This document shows, piece by piece, positions 15,771 through 26,265 of a stretch of DNA of 64,000 bases (positions are counted from its first letter, which is position 1; each line of letters starts with the position of its first letter). The notes beneath the pieces were generated by a model, which did no database searches, had not been told where the DNA came from, and was given only the letters and a program-made list of their open reading frames with translations. This DNA is from an uncultured Collinsella sp. GTDB taxonomy: Bacteria > Actinomycetota > Coriobacteriia > Coriobacteriales > Coriobacteriaceae. The stretch covers positions 124,001-188,000 of the forward strand of contig CAUCQW010000001.1 of NCBI GenBank assembly GCA_958445065.1. Reading direction: 5' to 3'. The translations under genes were made by a program, and so were the position numbers.

Positions 15771-15831
15771 GGGGCGCCCGCGCGGGGACGCAGGATCATC
15801 CCCATGCCCTGCATCCCCGCGCGGGCGCCCC
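15771..15831. repeat. Large GC-rich inverted repeat between rmlB and rmlC-rmlD
   Basis: Positions 15771-15787 and 15815-15831 are exact 17-nt reverse complements (GGGGCGCCCGCGCGGGG), each arm itself nearly self-complementary. There is no T-tract. It may be an mRNA stabiliser, a pause site or a partial terminator within the rml operon. Confidence 0.75.
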
Positions 15832-15856
15832 GCGGTGCGGTTCGCCGGGGTCCGGC

Positions 15857-16942
<1,086 letters not shown>

Positions 16943-16951
16943 TCAACAAAA

Positions 16952-17926
16952 CTATCGGACATTTCGGCATGCGATAAGAGCCATAACCTTCGCAGAATTA
17001 CCTCCTGTACAAAACGCCTCCGAAATGCAGTCTTTGTCGTAGTGAAAAACCGAATCCCCAGTTATTTCACGTAAGTACTTATAGAAGAAATCCTCCCAGC
17101 TTTTAAACTTCTCACTGTTTACAAAGGCTTCTGGGGTTTCCAAAACCGTCTTAACATCTAGCCCTGAAATTACGCCGGAGCTCAGCAGAAGCCATTCGAA
17201 CGACTCGGGAAGACAAACCGTAACAGTATCGCGGTGAATGTCTTGCAGCTTAAGGACGCGGTCCGCATAGCACCCAAATGCCGCCCCGTCCGCGACAACA
17301 AACACGCGATCGTCGAGATGCTGATCCAACCAGCCCAAAATCGCGCTGTTCGTCATGGCCGAAGTACAGGTAAGCTCACTGTCAGCAAAATGCCGTTTAA
17401 AGAACTGGAAACCAGACTTACTGTCCTCGCATAGAAGGATAGAAAAGTCCTGTTTTGGCGCCGACCGGGAAATAGCATAACGATGATTCCCGCGATCTTG
17501 ATAAACAGGGACGAAAGAATGGTATTTTCCGCTCGTCTTAATCTTGTAAATCTCATCCACGCTATACGGAAGATTGGGGAAATCAGCCCTTGAGATCAGC
17601 ACGAAATAATTCGAGGAATACAGCACATGATGGGCAAACTCATCAGAATGGATCTCTTTTAAGCCCTCATCGACAAATACAATCGAGTCATGAACGGACG
17701 AAAGCTGGTTTCGCCAATCATAATCGGTCAGGGCGACACAGGGACAATCGCATTGCAAGGAAACACCCGACTGCTCGCCCGTTCGCATGTAGTCTGCGAC
17801 CATGTCAAACAGTGTCGTCTTACCCGTGCCACTATCCCCACGCACAATAGTAATGTTCCGTTTAATGGTAAATGTGTACTTGGTTCCCCTGCGGCGGGAA
17901 ATCTTAACGAGATGCGAACCGTTCAT
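16952..17926 (-). CDS. P-loop ATPase with TOPRIM-like C-terminal region (cassette copy 2)
   Basis: 324 residues, a clear paralogue of the protein at 9981-10982. Walker A is VRGDSGTGKTTL, Walker B-like SIVFVDEG, then NYFVLISRADFPNLPYSVDEI. The second half carries LLCEDSKSGFQFF, VFVVADGAAFG and VCLPESFEWLLLSSG, the same landmarks as copy 1 in the same order, while linkers and the C-terminus have diverged. I chose ATG 17926 because its N-terminus (MNGSH) aligns with copy 1 (MKGTH); a GTG at 17935 is possible. It follows the DUF4869 stop by 9 nt. Base composition is clearly more AT-rich than the flanking rml genes, which suggests insertion. Confidence 0.75.
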   Translation of the reverse strand: MNGSHLVKISRRRGTKYTFTIKRNITIVRGDSGTGKTTLFDMVADYMRTGEQSGVSLQCDCPCVALTDYDWRNQLSSVHDSIVFVDEGLKEIHSDEFAHHVLYSSNYFVLISRADFPNLPYSVDEIYKIKTSGKYHSFVPVYQDRGNHRYAISRSAPKQDFSILLCEDSKSGFQFFKRHFADSELTCTSAMTNSAILGWLDQHLDDRVFVVADGAAFGCYADRVLKLQDIHRDTVTVCLPESFEWLLLSSGVISGLDVKTVLETPEAFVNSEKFKSWEDFFYKYLREITGDSVFHYDKDCISEAFCTGGNSAKVMALIACRNVR

Positions 17927-17935
17927 AAGCAGCAC

Positions 17936-18373
17936 CTACAGATACGGAATCGACTCGTGAATCAAATCGGCCATGTTGTGAACGATTCGGCCGCTATTCA
18001 CGACTTTAATTTTAAAATCCTCGCGACCAAAGTCCATCACATGATAGAGATTCACAACGAGCTTGCGGTCTTTCGCCATGTCGAGAATCCACTTGGCACA
18101 GTTGTCACCACAGGTAGAAGCGTTAAAAATATGCTTACGATCAAATCTCATAAGCAGCAGCGTTTTCACGCCACCAGAAAGCTGGAGTGGGGAGATGGAT
18201 CCAAGCACAGGGCTTTCGATGACGTTTTCGGAGACAACAACCGATCGATCGACATCTTTAATTATCGAGACTGCATAGGGATCCGTAATCCAAGAAGACC
18301 GGTAAGAGTTTTTGAAATATGTCGCTGTGTTGTAAATCGCTTCTGGCATATCGCCAAAGTAGACGCTTAACAC
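17936..18373 (-). CDS. DUF4869 family protein (cassette copy 2)
   Basis: 145-residue paralogue of the protein at 9532-9981. The shared core is unmistakable: YFGDMPEAIYNTATYF, SPLQLSGGVKTLLLMR, IFNASTCGDNCAKW. I chose the GTG at 18373, which aligns exactly with the copy 1 start and has GGGAG 6 nt upstream; TTG 18385 and GTG 18379 are in frame but longer. It is the first gene of the two-gene cassette, directly before the ATPase. The CGDNC pair of cysteines and the hydrophobic GGVKTLLLM stretch are what selection has kept between copies. Function unknown. Confidence 0.78.
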   Translation of the reverse strand: MLSVYFGDMPEAIYNTATYFKNSYRSSWITDPYAVSIIKDVDRSVVVSENVIESPVLGSISPLQLSGGVKTLLLMRFDRKHIFNASTCGDNCAKWILDMAKDRKLVVNLYHVMDFGREDFKIKVVNSGRIVHNMADLIHESIPYL

Positions 18374-18413
18374 ATCCACTCCCAATCATATTGTCTTTAT
18401 GGTCAACGTAATC

Positions 18414-18449
18414 ATAACGAAAGGGGCCACCAGATAAACGGTGACCCCT
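18414..18449 (-). terminator. Hairpin between rmlA and cassette copy 2
   Basis: On the minus strand AGGGGTCACC pairs with GGTGGCCCCT around an 8-nt loop and is followed by TTCGTT. It probably ends rmlA transcription and so separates the cassette from the rml genes. Confidence 0.6.
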
Positions 18450-18468
18450 AAAAGAAAACAAGCTTGCG

Positions 18469-19368
18469 CTAGTACTCGCGTGGGCTATTGACGATCTCGC
18501 CGGCAGCGACCTTCTTCAGGTGCTGCCCGTAGACCGACTTGCCGTAGGCCTTGGCGGCCTCCTCCAGCTCGGCGGTCGTGATCCAGCCGTTCTCCCAGGC
18601 AATCTCCTCGGGGACCGAGACCGGCAGGTCCTGGGAGTGCTCCACGGCGCGGACGAACTCCGCGGCCTCGTGCAGGCTCTCCATGGTGCCGGTGTCCAGC
18701 CAGGCGTACCCGCGGCCGAGGGTGACCACGGACAGGGTCCCCTCCTCCAGGTACATCTGGTTGAGCGTAGTGATCTCCAGCTCGCCGCGCGCGGAGGGCC
18801 TGACCTCATGCGCCTTGGCGGCGACGTCGCCCGGGTAGAAGTACAGGCCGGTGACGGCGTAGGAGCTCTTGGGGCGCTCGGGCTTCTCCTCGATGGAGAC
18901 GGCCCTGCCCTCGCCGTCGAACTCCACGACGCCGAAGCGCTCGGGGTCGTCCACGTGGTAGCCGAAGACCGTGGCGCGGCCCGACTGCGCGTTCTCGACG
19001 GCCTTCTTCAGGTGGCGGCTGAGGCCGTTGCCGTAGAAGATGTTGTCGCCGAGCACCAGCGCGCAAGGCTCGCCGGCGATGAACTCCTCGCCGATGGTGA
19101 AGGCCTGGGCCAGGCCGTCGGGGCTCGGCTGCTCGGCGTAGGACAGGTTCACGCCGTAGCGCGAGCCGTCCCCGAGCAGGCGCTCGAAGTTGGGGAGGTC
19201 CGTCGGCGTGGAGATGACCAGGATGTCCCGGATGCCCGCCAGCATGAGGGTGGACAGCGGGTAGTAGATCATGGGCTTGTCGTAGACCGGCAGCAGCTGC
19301 TTGGAGGTCACGAGCGTGAGCGGGTACAGGCGGGTGCCGGACCCGCCGGCGAGGATGATGCCTTTCAT
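18469..19368 (-). CDS. rmlA: Glucose-1-phosphate thymidylyltransferase
   Basis: First step of dTDP-L-rhamnose synthesis: glucose 1-phosphate plus dTTP gives dTDP-glucose. The 299-residue protein has the nucleotide loop [14 protein letters not shown] at the N-terminus, [44 protein letters not shown] and the C-terminal [10 protein letters not shown] chose ATG 19368 (MKGIILAGG) with GAGAGGA 5 nt upstream; the upstream in-frame extension adds seven unconserved residues. With rmlB and rmlC-rmlD the pathway is complete in the window. Confidence 0.95.
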   Translation of the reverse strand: MKGIILAGGSGTRLYPLTLVTSKQLLPVYDKPMIYYPLSTLMLAGIRDILVISTPTDLPNFERLLGDGSRYGVNLSYAEQPSPDGLAQAFTIGEEFIAGEPCALVLGDNIFYGNGLSRHLKKAVENAQSGRATVFGYHVDDPERFGVVEFDGEGRAVSIEEKPERPKSSYAVTGLYFYPGDVAAKAHEVRPSARGELEITTLNQMYLEEGTLSVVTLGRGYAWLDTGTMESLHEAAEFVRAVEHSQDLPVSVPEEIAWENGWITTAELEEAAKAYGKSVYGQHLKKVAAGEIVNSPREY

Positions 19369-19524
19369 AAAAATCCTCTCGATTGACAATCGTTGAGCAA
19401 AAGCCGCTGATTACAGATGCATAGTTAATTAAATTATACGCACCGGCAGCAACCTCCCCGTCTTCTTATTTAAATCGGACAGCAGAAACACGCAACTCTT
19501 TCTGCATTTCTAGCGAGGCAACAA

Positions 19525-21996
19525 ATGAAAAAGTACAATGAGCAGTGTCCAACAAACGAAAGGCAAACAATGCGAGTCGAAACAACCGGAGTATGCAGAG
19601 GAAACTGGAAAATCTACCAGCAGCTTAAGATTGAAGGCATCCATAAAGGCTCCAGCGTAACAGCCCAGGCGGCTACAGACGATAACCGCCGCTCACCTTT
19701 ATCCCTCCTAAAATTCCGGGACAATAGTTGTGACTCGAACTCATACGTCCTTGTAGTCCCCGATCCCGATGCTCGCACCATCAAAATTGAGTTTAGCGAA
19801 ATCGGCCAAGACGGTCGCACCCTGAGCAGCGACTCCCTTTCGCTCAATTGCAAGAACATCAAATGGGAGTCGCGCCTTAACTACAAAATTAAACCTGACA
19901 TGTGCAGCAAACTCCGAAACTACGATGACGTTTCAGAGTTTGACATGGCAACGATTGATTTCTGGCAGTGCATCGAAGATTCAAGCGACTATATCCTTAG
20001 GTGCACGGTGAGAACTCCTTATCGTAGCGACTCGCAAATCAAACTTCGTTGTTTCGATCGAACCCTTAATGAAGTTAATTTGAGCATCGTCAATTTCGGC
20101 TCGAATGTAACAAGCGTTGGATTTACGTCTGAGAAAAAGCAGCTTGAAACGCAGCTCTCAATTCGAATGCCAAAGGCGTTCGATCGTTACTACTTTATTA
20201 TTGACGATCAAAATCACCCATCATTCAGTGCATTCGACTGCTTAACACCCGATAAGCTAGGCTTGCTTCTTGAGGAGACCAACTTTCTCTTTACCCATGC
20301 GCAGTTTGACCCTGAATACCCCGAATGGTTCACGGATCATAAGGCAACTATCGGCGCTCTGGAGAAGCAGAGAAAAATCGTCTTCAACAGCGCTCCGAAG
20401 TTCAGCATTATTGTCCCTCTATACAACACACCCATTTCGTTCTTTAACGATATGGCCGAATCCGTAAAAAACCAGTCTTATGCAAACTGGGAGCTCATCC
20501 TAGTTAATGCAAGTCCTGACAATCAGGAACTAAAGGCTCGCGTTGAGCAGGAGACGGCCCACGACAACAGAATTAAATCAATTAACCTTACCGAGAATAA
20601 GGGCATTTCCGAAAACACAAACGCCGGCGTTGCCATCGCTTCGGGTGATTTCGTTAGCTTCTTTGACCATGACGATATTCTTGAACCGGACTTGTTGTTC
20701 TCATATGCCGAGGCAATTGAAAACAATGATGACGTCGATCTTCTTTATTGTGATGAAGATAAACTCATGCCCGATGGAATGCTAGCGCAGCCGTTCTTTA
20801 AGCCGGATTTCAATATCGATCTGCTCAGAAACAATAACTATATCTGCCATATGCTTACCATCCGTAAGTCTCTGCTTGACACTCTAGAACCGAACACGAA
20901 AGAGTTCGATGGAGCACAGGATCATAATCTGACTCTCCACGCCGTGGAAAAGGCAAGGAAAGTTCATCATGTTGCAAAGGTTCTATATCACTGGCGCCTA
21001 AGCGAGACCTCCACCGCAGCAAATGCCGATAGCAAGCCGTATGCCACTATCGCAGGTATCAAAGCGGTCCAGAGTCATTTGGACAGGCTTGGGCTCAATG
21101 CGAAGGTCGAACAAGCGCGTCGTCCCTTTACATATAAAGTAACCTACGCTGTGCCAGATTCCCATCCACTCGTGTCAATTATCATTCCAACTAAAGACCA
21201 CGCCAACATTCTGGACAACTGCATTAAGTCAATTGTTGAGAAATCAACGTACGACAATTTCGAGCTTGTCATAATCGAAAACAACAGCACAGAAAAGGAG
21301 ACGTTCGATTATTACGATAAGTTGCAAGCAAAATATCCTGACATCGTTCGTCTTGTAACTTGGAAGCACGAATTCAATTTCTCCAAGCTCATGAACTTTG
21401 GCGTTGCTCACGCCAAGGGCGACTATCTCTTGCTGTTGAATAACGATACTGAGGTAATTACGCCCAATTGGATTGAGACTATGCTTGGCATCTGCGCACG
21501 TGAGGATGTTGGCGCAGTTGGTGCAAAACTCTACTATCCCGACAACACCATCCAGCACGCGGGCTTATGCGTCACTGGTGGCGTGGCAGGACATCTTTGC
21601 CAAAGCATGCCAAGGGATAACTGGGGCTACTTTGCACTCAACGATGCACAACAAGACTTCAGCGCCGTCACCGCAGCTTGCATAATGACCAAGCGTGATG
21701 AATATGAGAAAGTCGGAGGTTTCACGGAAGAGCTTCAAGTTGCATTTAATGACGTTGACTTTTGCTTAAAGCTACGCGAGATCAACGACCTAATTGTATA
21801 CACACCCGAAGTCGAGCTCTATCACTACGAGTCGATTTCTAGAGGCGTTGAAAACAATACGGAGAAGCAGATTCGCTTCCACAAAGAGGTCGCGTACATG
21901 AATTATCGATGGGCTAAGTATTACGTCAAAGGCGATCCTTATATGAATCCAAACTTCACCGTCGGGGAACCCGCGAATCGTTATTATCATTTATAG
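19525..21996 (+). CDS. Large glycosyltransferase with two GT2 domains
   Basis: Up to 823 residues. An N-terminal ~280-residue region of beta-rich character precedes two GT-A domains. GT2-a, about 292-530, has FSIIVPLYNTP, FDHDDILEPD and LYHWR; GT2-b, about 548-800, has PLVSIIIPTKDH, LLLLNNDTEVI, FNDVDFCLKL and ELYHYESISRG. The layout matches the protein at 46528-49014, and such two-domain enzymes extend surface glycans including rhamnans (family knowledge). The N-terminus of the paralogue aligns better with ATG 19570 (MRVETTGVCRG), so the start may be 15 codons later; both have weak ribosome-binding sites. Codon use is AT-rich compared with rmlA. Confidence 0.85.
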   Translation: MKKYNEQCPTNERQTMRVETTGVCRGNWKIYQQLKIEGIHKGSSVTAQAATDDNRRSPLSLLKFRDNSCDSNSYVLVVPDPDARTIKIEFSEIGQDGRTLSSDSLSLNCKNIKWESRLNYKIKPDMCSKLRNYDDVSEFDMATIDFWQCIEDSSDYILRCTVRTPYRSDSQIKLRCFDRTLNEVNLSIVNFGSNVTSVGFTSEKKQLETQLSIRMPKAFDRYYFIIDDQNHPSFSAFDCLTPDKLGLLLEETNFLFTHAQFDPEYPEWFTDHKATIGALEKQRKIVFNSAPKFSIIVPLYNTPISFFNDMAESVKNQSYANWELILVNASPDNQELKARVEQETAHDNRIKSINLTENKGISENTNAGVAIASGDFVSFFDHDDILEPDLLFSYAEAIENNDDVDLLYCDEDKLMPDGMLAQPFFKPDFNIDLLRNNNYICHMLTIRKSLLDTLEPNTKEFDGAQDHNLTLHAVEKARKVHHVAKVLYHWRLSETSTAANADSKPYATIAGIKAVQSHLDRLGLNAKVEQARRPFTYKVTYAVPDSHPLVSIIIPTKDHANILDNCIKSIVEKSTYDNFELVIIENNSTEKETFDYYDKLQAKYPDIVRLVTWKHEFNFSKLMNFGVAHAKGDYLLLLNNDTEVITPNWIETMLGICAREDVGAVGAKLYYPDNTIQHAGLCVTGGVAGHLCQSMPRDNWGYFALNDAQQDFSAVTAACIMTKRDEYEKVGGFTEELQVAFNDVDFCLKLREINDLIVYTPEVELYHYESISRGVENNTEKQIRFHKEVAYMNYRWAKYYVKGDPYMNPNFTVGEPANRYYHL

Positions 21997-22063
21997 ATAA
22001 TGAGTATTTACTCATTTGGGCGCTGTTGAATATCGCGAAACTGCGCCGTCGATATCGCGCTTG

Positions 22064-22098
22064 GGCACCGGGCCCGACATGGGCTCCGGTGCCGTTTT
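22064..22098 (+). terminator. Terminator after the large glycosyltransferase
   Basis: GGCACCGGGCCC pairs with GGGCTCCGGTGCC (one bulge) and is followed by GTTTT. The remaining sequence of this 287-nt gap (21997-22283) holds no gene. It does contain a perfect 11-bp inverted repeat at 22230-22255 followed by A6, which is not a terminator in either direction. Confidence 0.75.
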
Positions 22099-22283
22099 GC
22101 TACCTGCGGTCCGCCCCGCGGCACGGCCTCATGTTGGCCTCTCGCATGCCAACCCAGCGCTCGGTCAAAGTCTCTGCTTGGCTTGGAAAAGCATAGCTTT
22201 CGGGGACCCTGCGGCGTCCGAATCATCGCCTGCTATCTAAACTGTTAGATAGCAGAAAAAACCCGAGAGCATTACGCAAAGGC

Positions 22284-23822
22284 CTACACACAGGATGCAA
22301 TACTAATAAAACGAATAAGATATAAACAATTCATCACGCACATGCCAAAAGAGACGGCAGAAAGCGAAGATGAGTTGAATTTAAACAAGCGCGTTCTCGA
22401 CCCAAACAACAAAGCTGGTAGAACAGGAAGAAAATATCGTCCTTGAACACCCTGTATTACATTCTCGTAATTGAACGTCCAGCCCAACCACATAGATACA
22501 ATGGAACCAAGGGCAGCCAAAGCAAAAGCGATAATAAACAGAATGGAACAAATGGGGCTGAGAAAAGAGGGCTCATCTTCGGAATCCAAACAACAAATAA
22601 ACCCAAACAACAAATAAGGAATCATAAAAAAGGCTGGAAACTGCAAGTTTTTCTGGAGCCATCCAAGCGAATAACCTAAGGTGGATCCCCAATAGAAATC
22701 TCCTAGGGAATCTAATGTCCTAAAAAAGACCTCGAAGCTATTCTTTGGATGCATGATGATGTCACTGAGCGTATAAAACCGCCCGATCTCTTGGCCACGA
22801 GAGGCATCTGAAGACTGAGACACCAATGTACTCATTGATGCTATGCGCAGCACTAGAACGGAGGCCATAACAGCAAAGATCAGTATGCACTTACCGATAC
22901 GTCCGACTTTCACATCTTGGAACTGCGAAAGGGGCACAAGCAAACCAAGTAATATCATCCCAGAATAAACAACCTTACACGGAGCCAAAAACGCCGAAAT
23001 AATTAAATAAATGACGATTTCTTTACAACCTATTGATTTCTGCTCTCCAAAAAAACCGCGCATTAGACAAGCGAATACTAAAAGCGAGTACGCAATAATT
23101 CCTGAATCATAAGAGTATGAAGCAGCCAAGTGAAGCGTCATAGGCAGAAGCGAAACAAAAACAATAACCGATTTGCCCTTAGGTGCAATCCTGTATGCCT
23201 GGAACGCACAAAAGCAAAAAACCAGAGCCGAACCAATGCGCCCCATATAGAACACAGGATAGGCACCAAGTCCGAAAAACAGACCGATTTGCAGCCCAAC
23301 GATAGATCCTATTTTCGCAGAAACGTTCTCACTACTGACGCTAAATGAGAACTCATTGAATGGAGTCCACTTCCCATTCTCAAACAGAGCATAATTCTGA
23401 ATAATCGAATCAAATGAAGAGGAGTCAATGGCGTTACTCTGGCGACCCTTATAAAGGGAAAGATCGATATCCCGTACTAGAAAACCACCATCATTTGTCA
23501 CATGCGCATTGAATGGAAGACTATCAACCATCCAATAAGTTGAAAAAAAATGATGGCCTTCATCCGGAACCGTAAACGGAGGAAAGATAAAGATAAAAAT
23601 AATTAGAAATGCTATAAGCAGCGCCAAGAATACCCATTCACTTTTAAGACGATGGTACACCTTAGCATATGCAGCGCAAAGGCCAAGAATTAGAATCAAC
23701 GAGATGGTAATTGTAAGCAGTACAAGTAATCTCGGATTATTTAGATACCAATAGACTGAATAGAATGCGAAAAAAACGGCAAACAAAACAAATAAAGGCT
23801 TACATCTTATGGAACTTGTCAT
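22284..23822 (-). CDS. DUF2142 family polytopic membrane protein
   Basis: 512 residues with a dozen or so hydrophobic helices. The DUF2142 landmarks are FPPFTVPDEGHHFFSTYWM after helix 3-4, a long exported loop, SYSYDSGIIAYSLLVFACL, and GVQGRYFLPVLPALLF near the C-terminus. DUF2142 proteins are thought to be GT-C-type membrane glycosyltransferases or polymerase-like factors and usually sit in surface polysaccharide clusters; the sugar and acceptor are unknown. The acidic PDEGHH in the first exported loop fits a GT-C metal site (inference). I chose ATG 23822, with AAGGA 5 nt upstream, over a longer frame to 23858. AT-rich. Confidence 0.85.
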   Translation of the reverse strand: MTSSIRCKPLFVLFAVFFAFYSVYWYLNNPRLLVLLTITISLILILGLCAAYAKVYHRLKSEWVFLALLIAFLIIFIFIFPPFTVPDEGHHFFSTYWMVDSLPFNAHVTNDGGFLVRDIDLSLYKGRQSNAIDSSSFDSIIQNYALFENGKWTPFNEFSFSVSSENVSAKIGSIVGLQIGLFFGLGAYPVFYMGRIGSALVFCFCAFQAYRIAPKGKSVIVFVSLLPMTLHLAASYSYDSGIIAYSLLVFACLMRGFFGEQKSIGCKEIVIYLIISAFLAPCKVVYSGMILLGLLVPLSQFQDVKVGRIGKCILIFAVMASVLVLRIASMSTLVSQSSDASRGQEIGRFYTLSDIIMHPKNSFEVFFRTLDSLGDFYWGSTLGYSLGWLQKNLQFPAFFMIPYLLFGFICCLDSEDEPSFLSPICSILFIIAFALAALGSIVSMWLGWTFNYENVIQGVQGRYFLPVLPALLFGSRTRLFKFNSSSLSAVSFGMCVMNCLYLIRFISIASCV

Positions 23823-23935
23823 AAAAATCCTTATAATCGAGAAACTAATAGAACGCAATTAAAAATACTGGTATCAGTATACTAGCAAGCACATTGGCAT
23901 CCAAAAAGAATGGCGGAATTCAATCTCATGGATCG

Positions 23936-24560
23936 CGCCGAAAATGTTGGTGCAAGGGTGACCCCTTAGTGCCCGTTTAACGAAAAACGGCCTTCGTCCC
24001 GGAACCAGAAATCACCACAACAACAGGTTCCGGGAAAAGACGAAGATCGCTATGTAAATCTTGTCAGACCCGGCGCCGGACATACTCGCCATGCCCCGTT
24101 TCAGCGACGGCGCCATCGACATGCGGGAGCTGCTCCCCAGACTCGCCAAACAGGTCGTGAACGCCGCGATGGACGCCGAGGCCGACCAGCTGAGCGGTGG
24201 CGGGGCGAACAGCCGAAACGGCTACCGCGAGAGGTCGCTCGCACCTGCGCCGGCACGCTGACGCTGCGCATCCCGAAGCTCCGCTCCGGCAGCTTCTTCC
24301 CGGACGACGTGATCGAGCGCCACCGGCGCGTGGACCGCGCCCTCGTTGCCGCCGTCGCCGAGATGTACGCCACCGGCACGAGCACCCGCAAGGTGCAGAG
24401 GGTAGCCGAGAAGATAGGCGTCTCCAGGCTCTCGAAGGACCAGGTGAGCGCCATCGCCTCGAGCCTGGACCAGGCATCGAGGATCTGTACGGAAGGCCGC
24501 TCGAGGGCTCGCCAGTGCCCTACGTCTGGCTCGACGCGACCTACGTCAAGGAGCCCACTC
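23936..24560 (+). pseudogene. Decayed, truncated IS256-family (mutator-type) insertion sequence
   Basis: From about 24061 the plus strand encodes pieces of an IS256-type transposase in three successive frames. The first is LLPRLAKQVVNAAMDAEADQ with SRNGYRER. After a frameshift near 24240 come TLRIPKLRSGSFFPD, VAEMYATGTSTRKVQ and GVSRLSKDQVS. A second shift near 24470 gives EDLYGRPLEGS and YVWLDATYVK, which contains the first catalytic Asp (LDATY). The gene stops being recognisable right after this, so the two remaining DDE acidic residues and the C-terminal half are lost. The stretch 23980-24056, with CCGGAACC and GGTTCCGG segments, may be the left end. It is GC-rich against AT-rich neighbours and cannot be autonomous. 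Confidence 0.8.
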
Positions 24561-25099
24561 TTCTTCGAGATTATTTTCCGCAAGATAGCCAAAGCAATAT
24601 CATTCCAAAGGCGTATTTAAAACCCAGCCCCACTGGGGCGTAGCGGTAGTGTGGTAGTAGTTCAGCCATCAGGCCAGTGATATCGTCCTAATAAATTTAA
24701 CGGGTTAAAGGGCTAGCAAAAACCGATACATCATCTGCATTATGCATTACAAAATGATGCGTAACTACACACCACATCGAAATTAACCCAAATGGCTCGA
24801 TAATGGAATTACGCTCTTTTGTAATGGAGTCCTCCGGCTGATTCTATTATCTGTTCTACATTATTAATACAAAACTATTCGACCACGACATAACAGCTGA
24901 AACAACATTGCAGCCGGAGCAGGGATATCGCCTCCATTGACAAGCAAATGGCAACCCGCGATGAGAATCATCGGATTTGGTACCGATCCAGACCTCAGCA
25001 AAGGGTATAAGCAACGTTTGTATAAGGCAGATTTCCACTTTCCTCAACTAGCAACATTGAAGAACTAAAAGTAAACTGAATCAAATAATTGTATCAAGC
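24561..25099. other. Gene-free AT-rich gap after the IS remnant
   Basis: No gene is recognised. A plus-strand open stretch near 24900-25068 could encode a short tail (SKWQPAMRIIGFGTDPDLSK, ending at a TAA) but it has no start or recognised relatives. It is probably degenerate sequence left by the same rearrangements that broke the IS. Confidence 0.5.
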
Positions 25100-25456
25100 T
25101 CAGTCATAATAATCCAACCGATTCTCAAGCTCTTTTTCGAGCAAGGCAATCCTTTGTGTAAGGCTTTTGATTGCCAAAACATGACGGCTCACCGCAACGC
25201 TAAGGGATAGAGAGATTGCAAGCAACAGCACAATTGCACCCAGGAAGAGGAAATTGGCCGGGTTAACAAACCCAATAGCCGTGGAGCAATAAAAAATAAG
25301 CTGAGGGAATAAATCACAAAGCAAGGCCGCCATGCACATTAAAATCCAAAGCAAAGAATACTTAAGAAGCATCTTTCCTTTGGATACGAGTCGAAGAACA
25401 TAAACGAGGAACCCACCAAAAAAGATGGCTGCCCCAATCCTTAGAAAAAAATTCAT
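25100..25456 (-). CDS. DUF2304 family small membrane protein
   Basis: 118 residues: three hydrophobic helices (about 5-25, 33-58 and 66-90) and a short charged, probably coiled-coil tail (SLTQRIALLEKELENRLD). This is the DUF2304 layout. DUF2304 genes are almost always next to a DPM-like GT2, as here, and are thought to help a polyprenyl-phosphate sugar transferase, perhaps as membrane partner. Its ATG overlaps the stop of the upstream GT2 by one base (TAATG), so the two are co-translated. Confidence 0.85.
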   Translation of the reverse strand: MNFFLRIGAAIFFGGFLVYVLRLVSKGKMLLKYSLLWILMCMAALLCDLFPQLIFYCSTAIGFVNPANFLFLGAIVLLLAISLSLSVAVSRHVLAIKSLTQRIALLEKELENRLDYYD

Positions 25457-26202
25457 TATTGGTCTCCCCTATGGATCCAACACACAAGGACAATAGCAAG
25501 CGTAACTTTAATCATGTAGTAGACGGAAGAGAGAACCCCAATGGATGAACGCCCGCCCTGGCGCTCATTCATCTTTACAGGTGCCTCCATAACGGGGAGA
25601 CCAAGCTTCATAGCCAAAGCTATCGATTCCGGCTCCGGATAATCATCAGGATAGCTCTTGCAGAATAAGTCGATGGCGTCTTTATTGCAGGCTCTAAAGC
25701 CAGAAGTGGGATCGGTGACCGCCTTACCTGTAAGCAACTTAAGCAAAAAAGAGAGCCACCTGATTCCAACACGACGCATAAAGGTTGATTGGAAACCGTC
25801 GGTCTCGACCAAGAATCGAGAGCCTATCGCCAGACTCGCCCCACCCTCAATCAGCTTAACAAGCTCAGGTATATAAGAAGGATCATGTTGGCCATCGCCG
25901 TCAACCTGAATGTCAATATCATAGCCAAATCTCTGAGCATACTTATGCCCCGCCTGGACCGCCCCACCGATACCAAGGTTCTGTGGGAGATCCAATATGT
26001 TGACATCATGCTCTCGACAAAGCCTAAGTGTCCCATCCTGTGAGCCGTCGTTAATTACGACATAGTCATATCCAGCAGCCTTAATAGAAGCAACGGTATT
26101 GAGAATGCATTCCTGCTCGTTATAAGCGGGAATAATTACCAGAACACGCGGATATCCTTTTGAATCTTTTGTTAAAGCAAATGACAATCGAGTTTCATCC
26201 AT
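25456..26202 (-). CDS. GT2 glycosyltransferase, polyprenyl-phosphate sugar synthase type
   Basis: 248 residues, with a GT-A core: VLVIIPAYNEQECILNTV, VVINDGSQDGT, LGIGGAVQAGHKYA, IQVDGDGQHDPSYI (metal site) and DPTSGFRACNKDAI. There are no clear transmembrane helices other than a hydrophobic C-terminal segment (IKVTLAIVLVCWI). Family members move a sugar from a nucleotide donor to undecaprenyl phosphate. I chose ATG 26202 (MDETRLS), giving the normal lead length; upstream codons in frame are not family-like. It is paired with the DUF2304 gene by a 1-nt overlap. Confidence 0.85.
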   Translation of the reverse strand: MDETRLSFALTKDSKGYPRVLVIIPAYNEQECILNTVASIKAAGYDYVVINDGSQDGTLRLCREHDVNILDLPQNLGIGGAVQAGHKYAQRFGYDIDIQVDGDGQHDPSYIPELVKLIEGGASLAIGSRFLVETDGFQSTFMRRVGIRWLSFLLKLLTGKAVTDPTSGFRACNKDAIDLFCKSYPDDYPEPESIALAMKLGLPVMEAPVKMNERQGGRSSIGVLSSVYYMIKVTLAIVLVCWIHRGDQ

Positions 26203-26265
26203 TCCAAATAATAGTTGGCCCTTAGCGACGCTCGAAGAAAATGCGGCCCTTACAGTCCAACGCAC

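Noticed and set aside
22230..22255. Perfect 11-bp hairpin as a terminator
   Set aside because: A6 follows on the plus strand, and on the minus strand the T-run precedes the stem, so the order is wrong for termination both ways.
24856..25047. 63-residue minus-strand open frame
   Set aside because: No ribosome-binding site, no family resemblance, and it lies in degenerate sequence next to IS debris.
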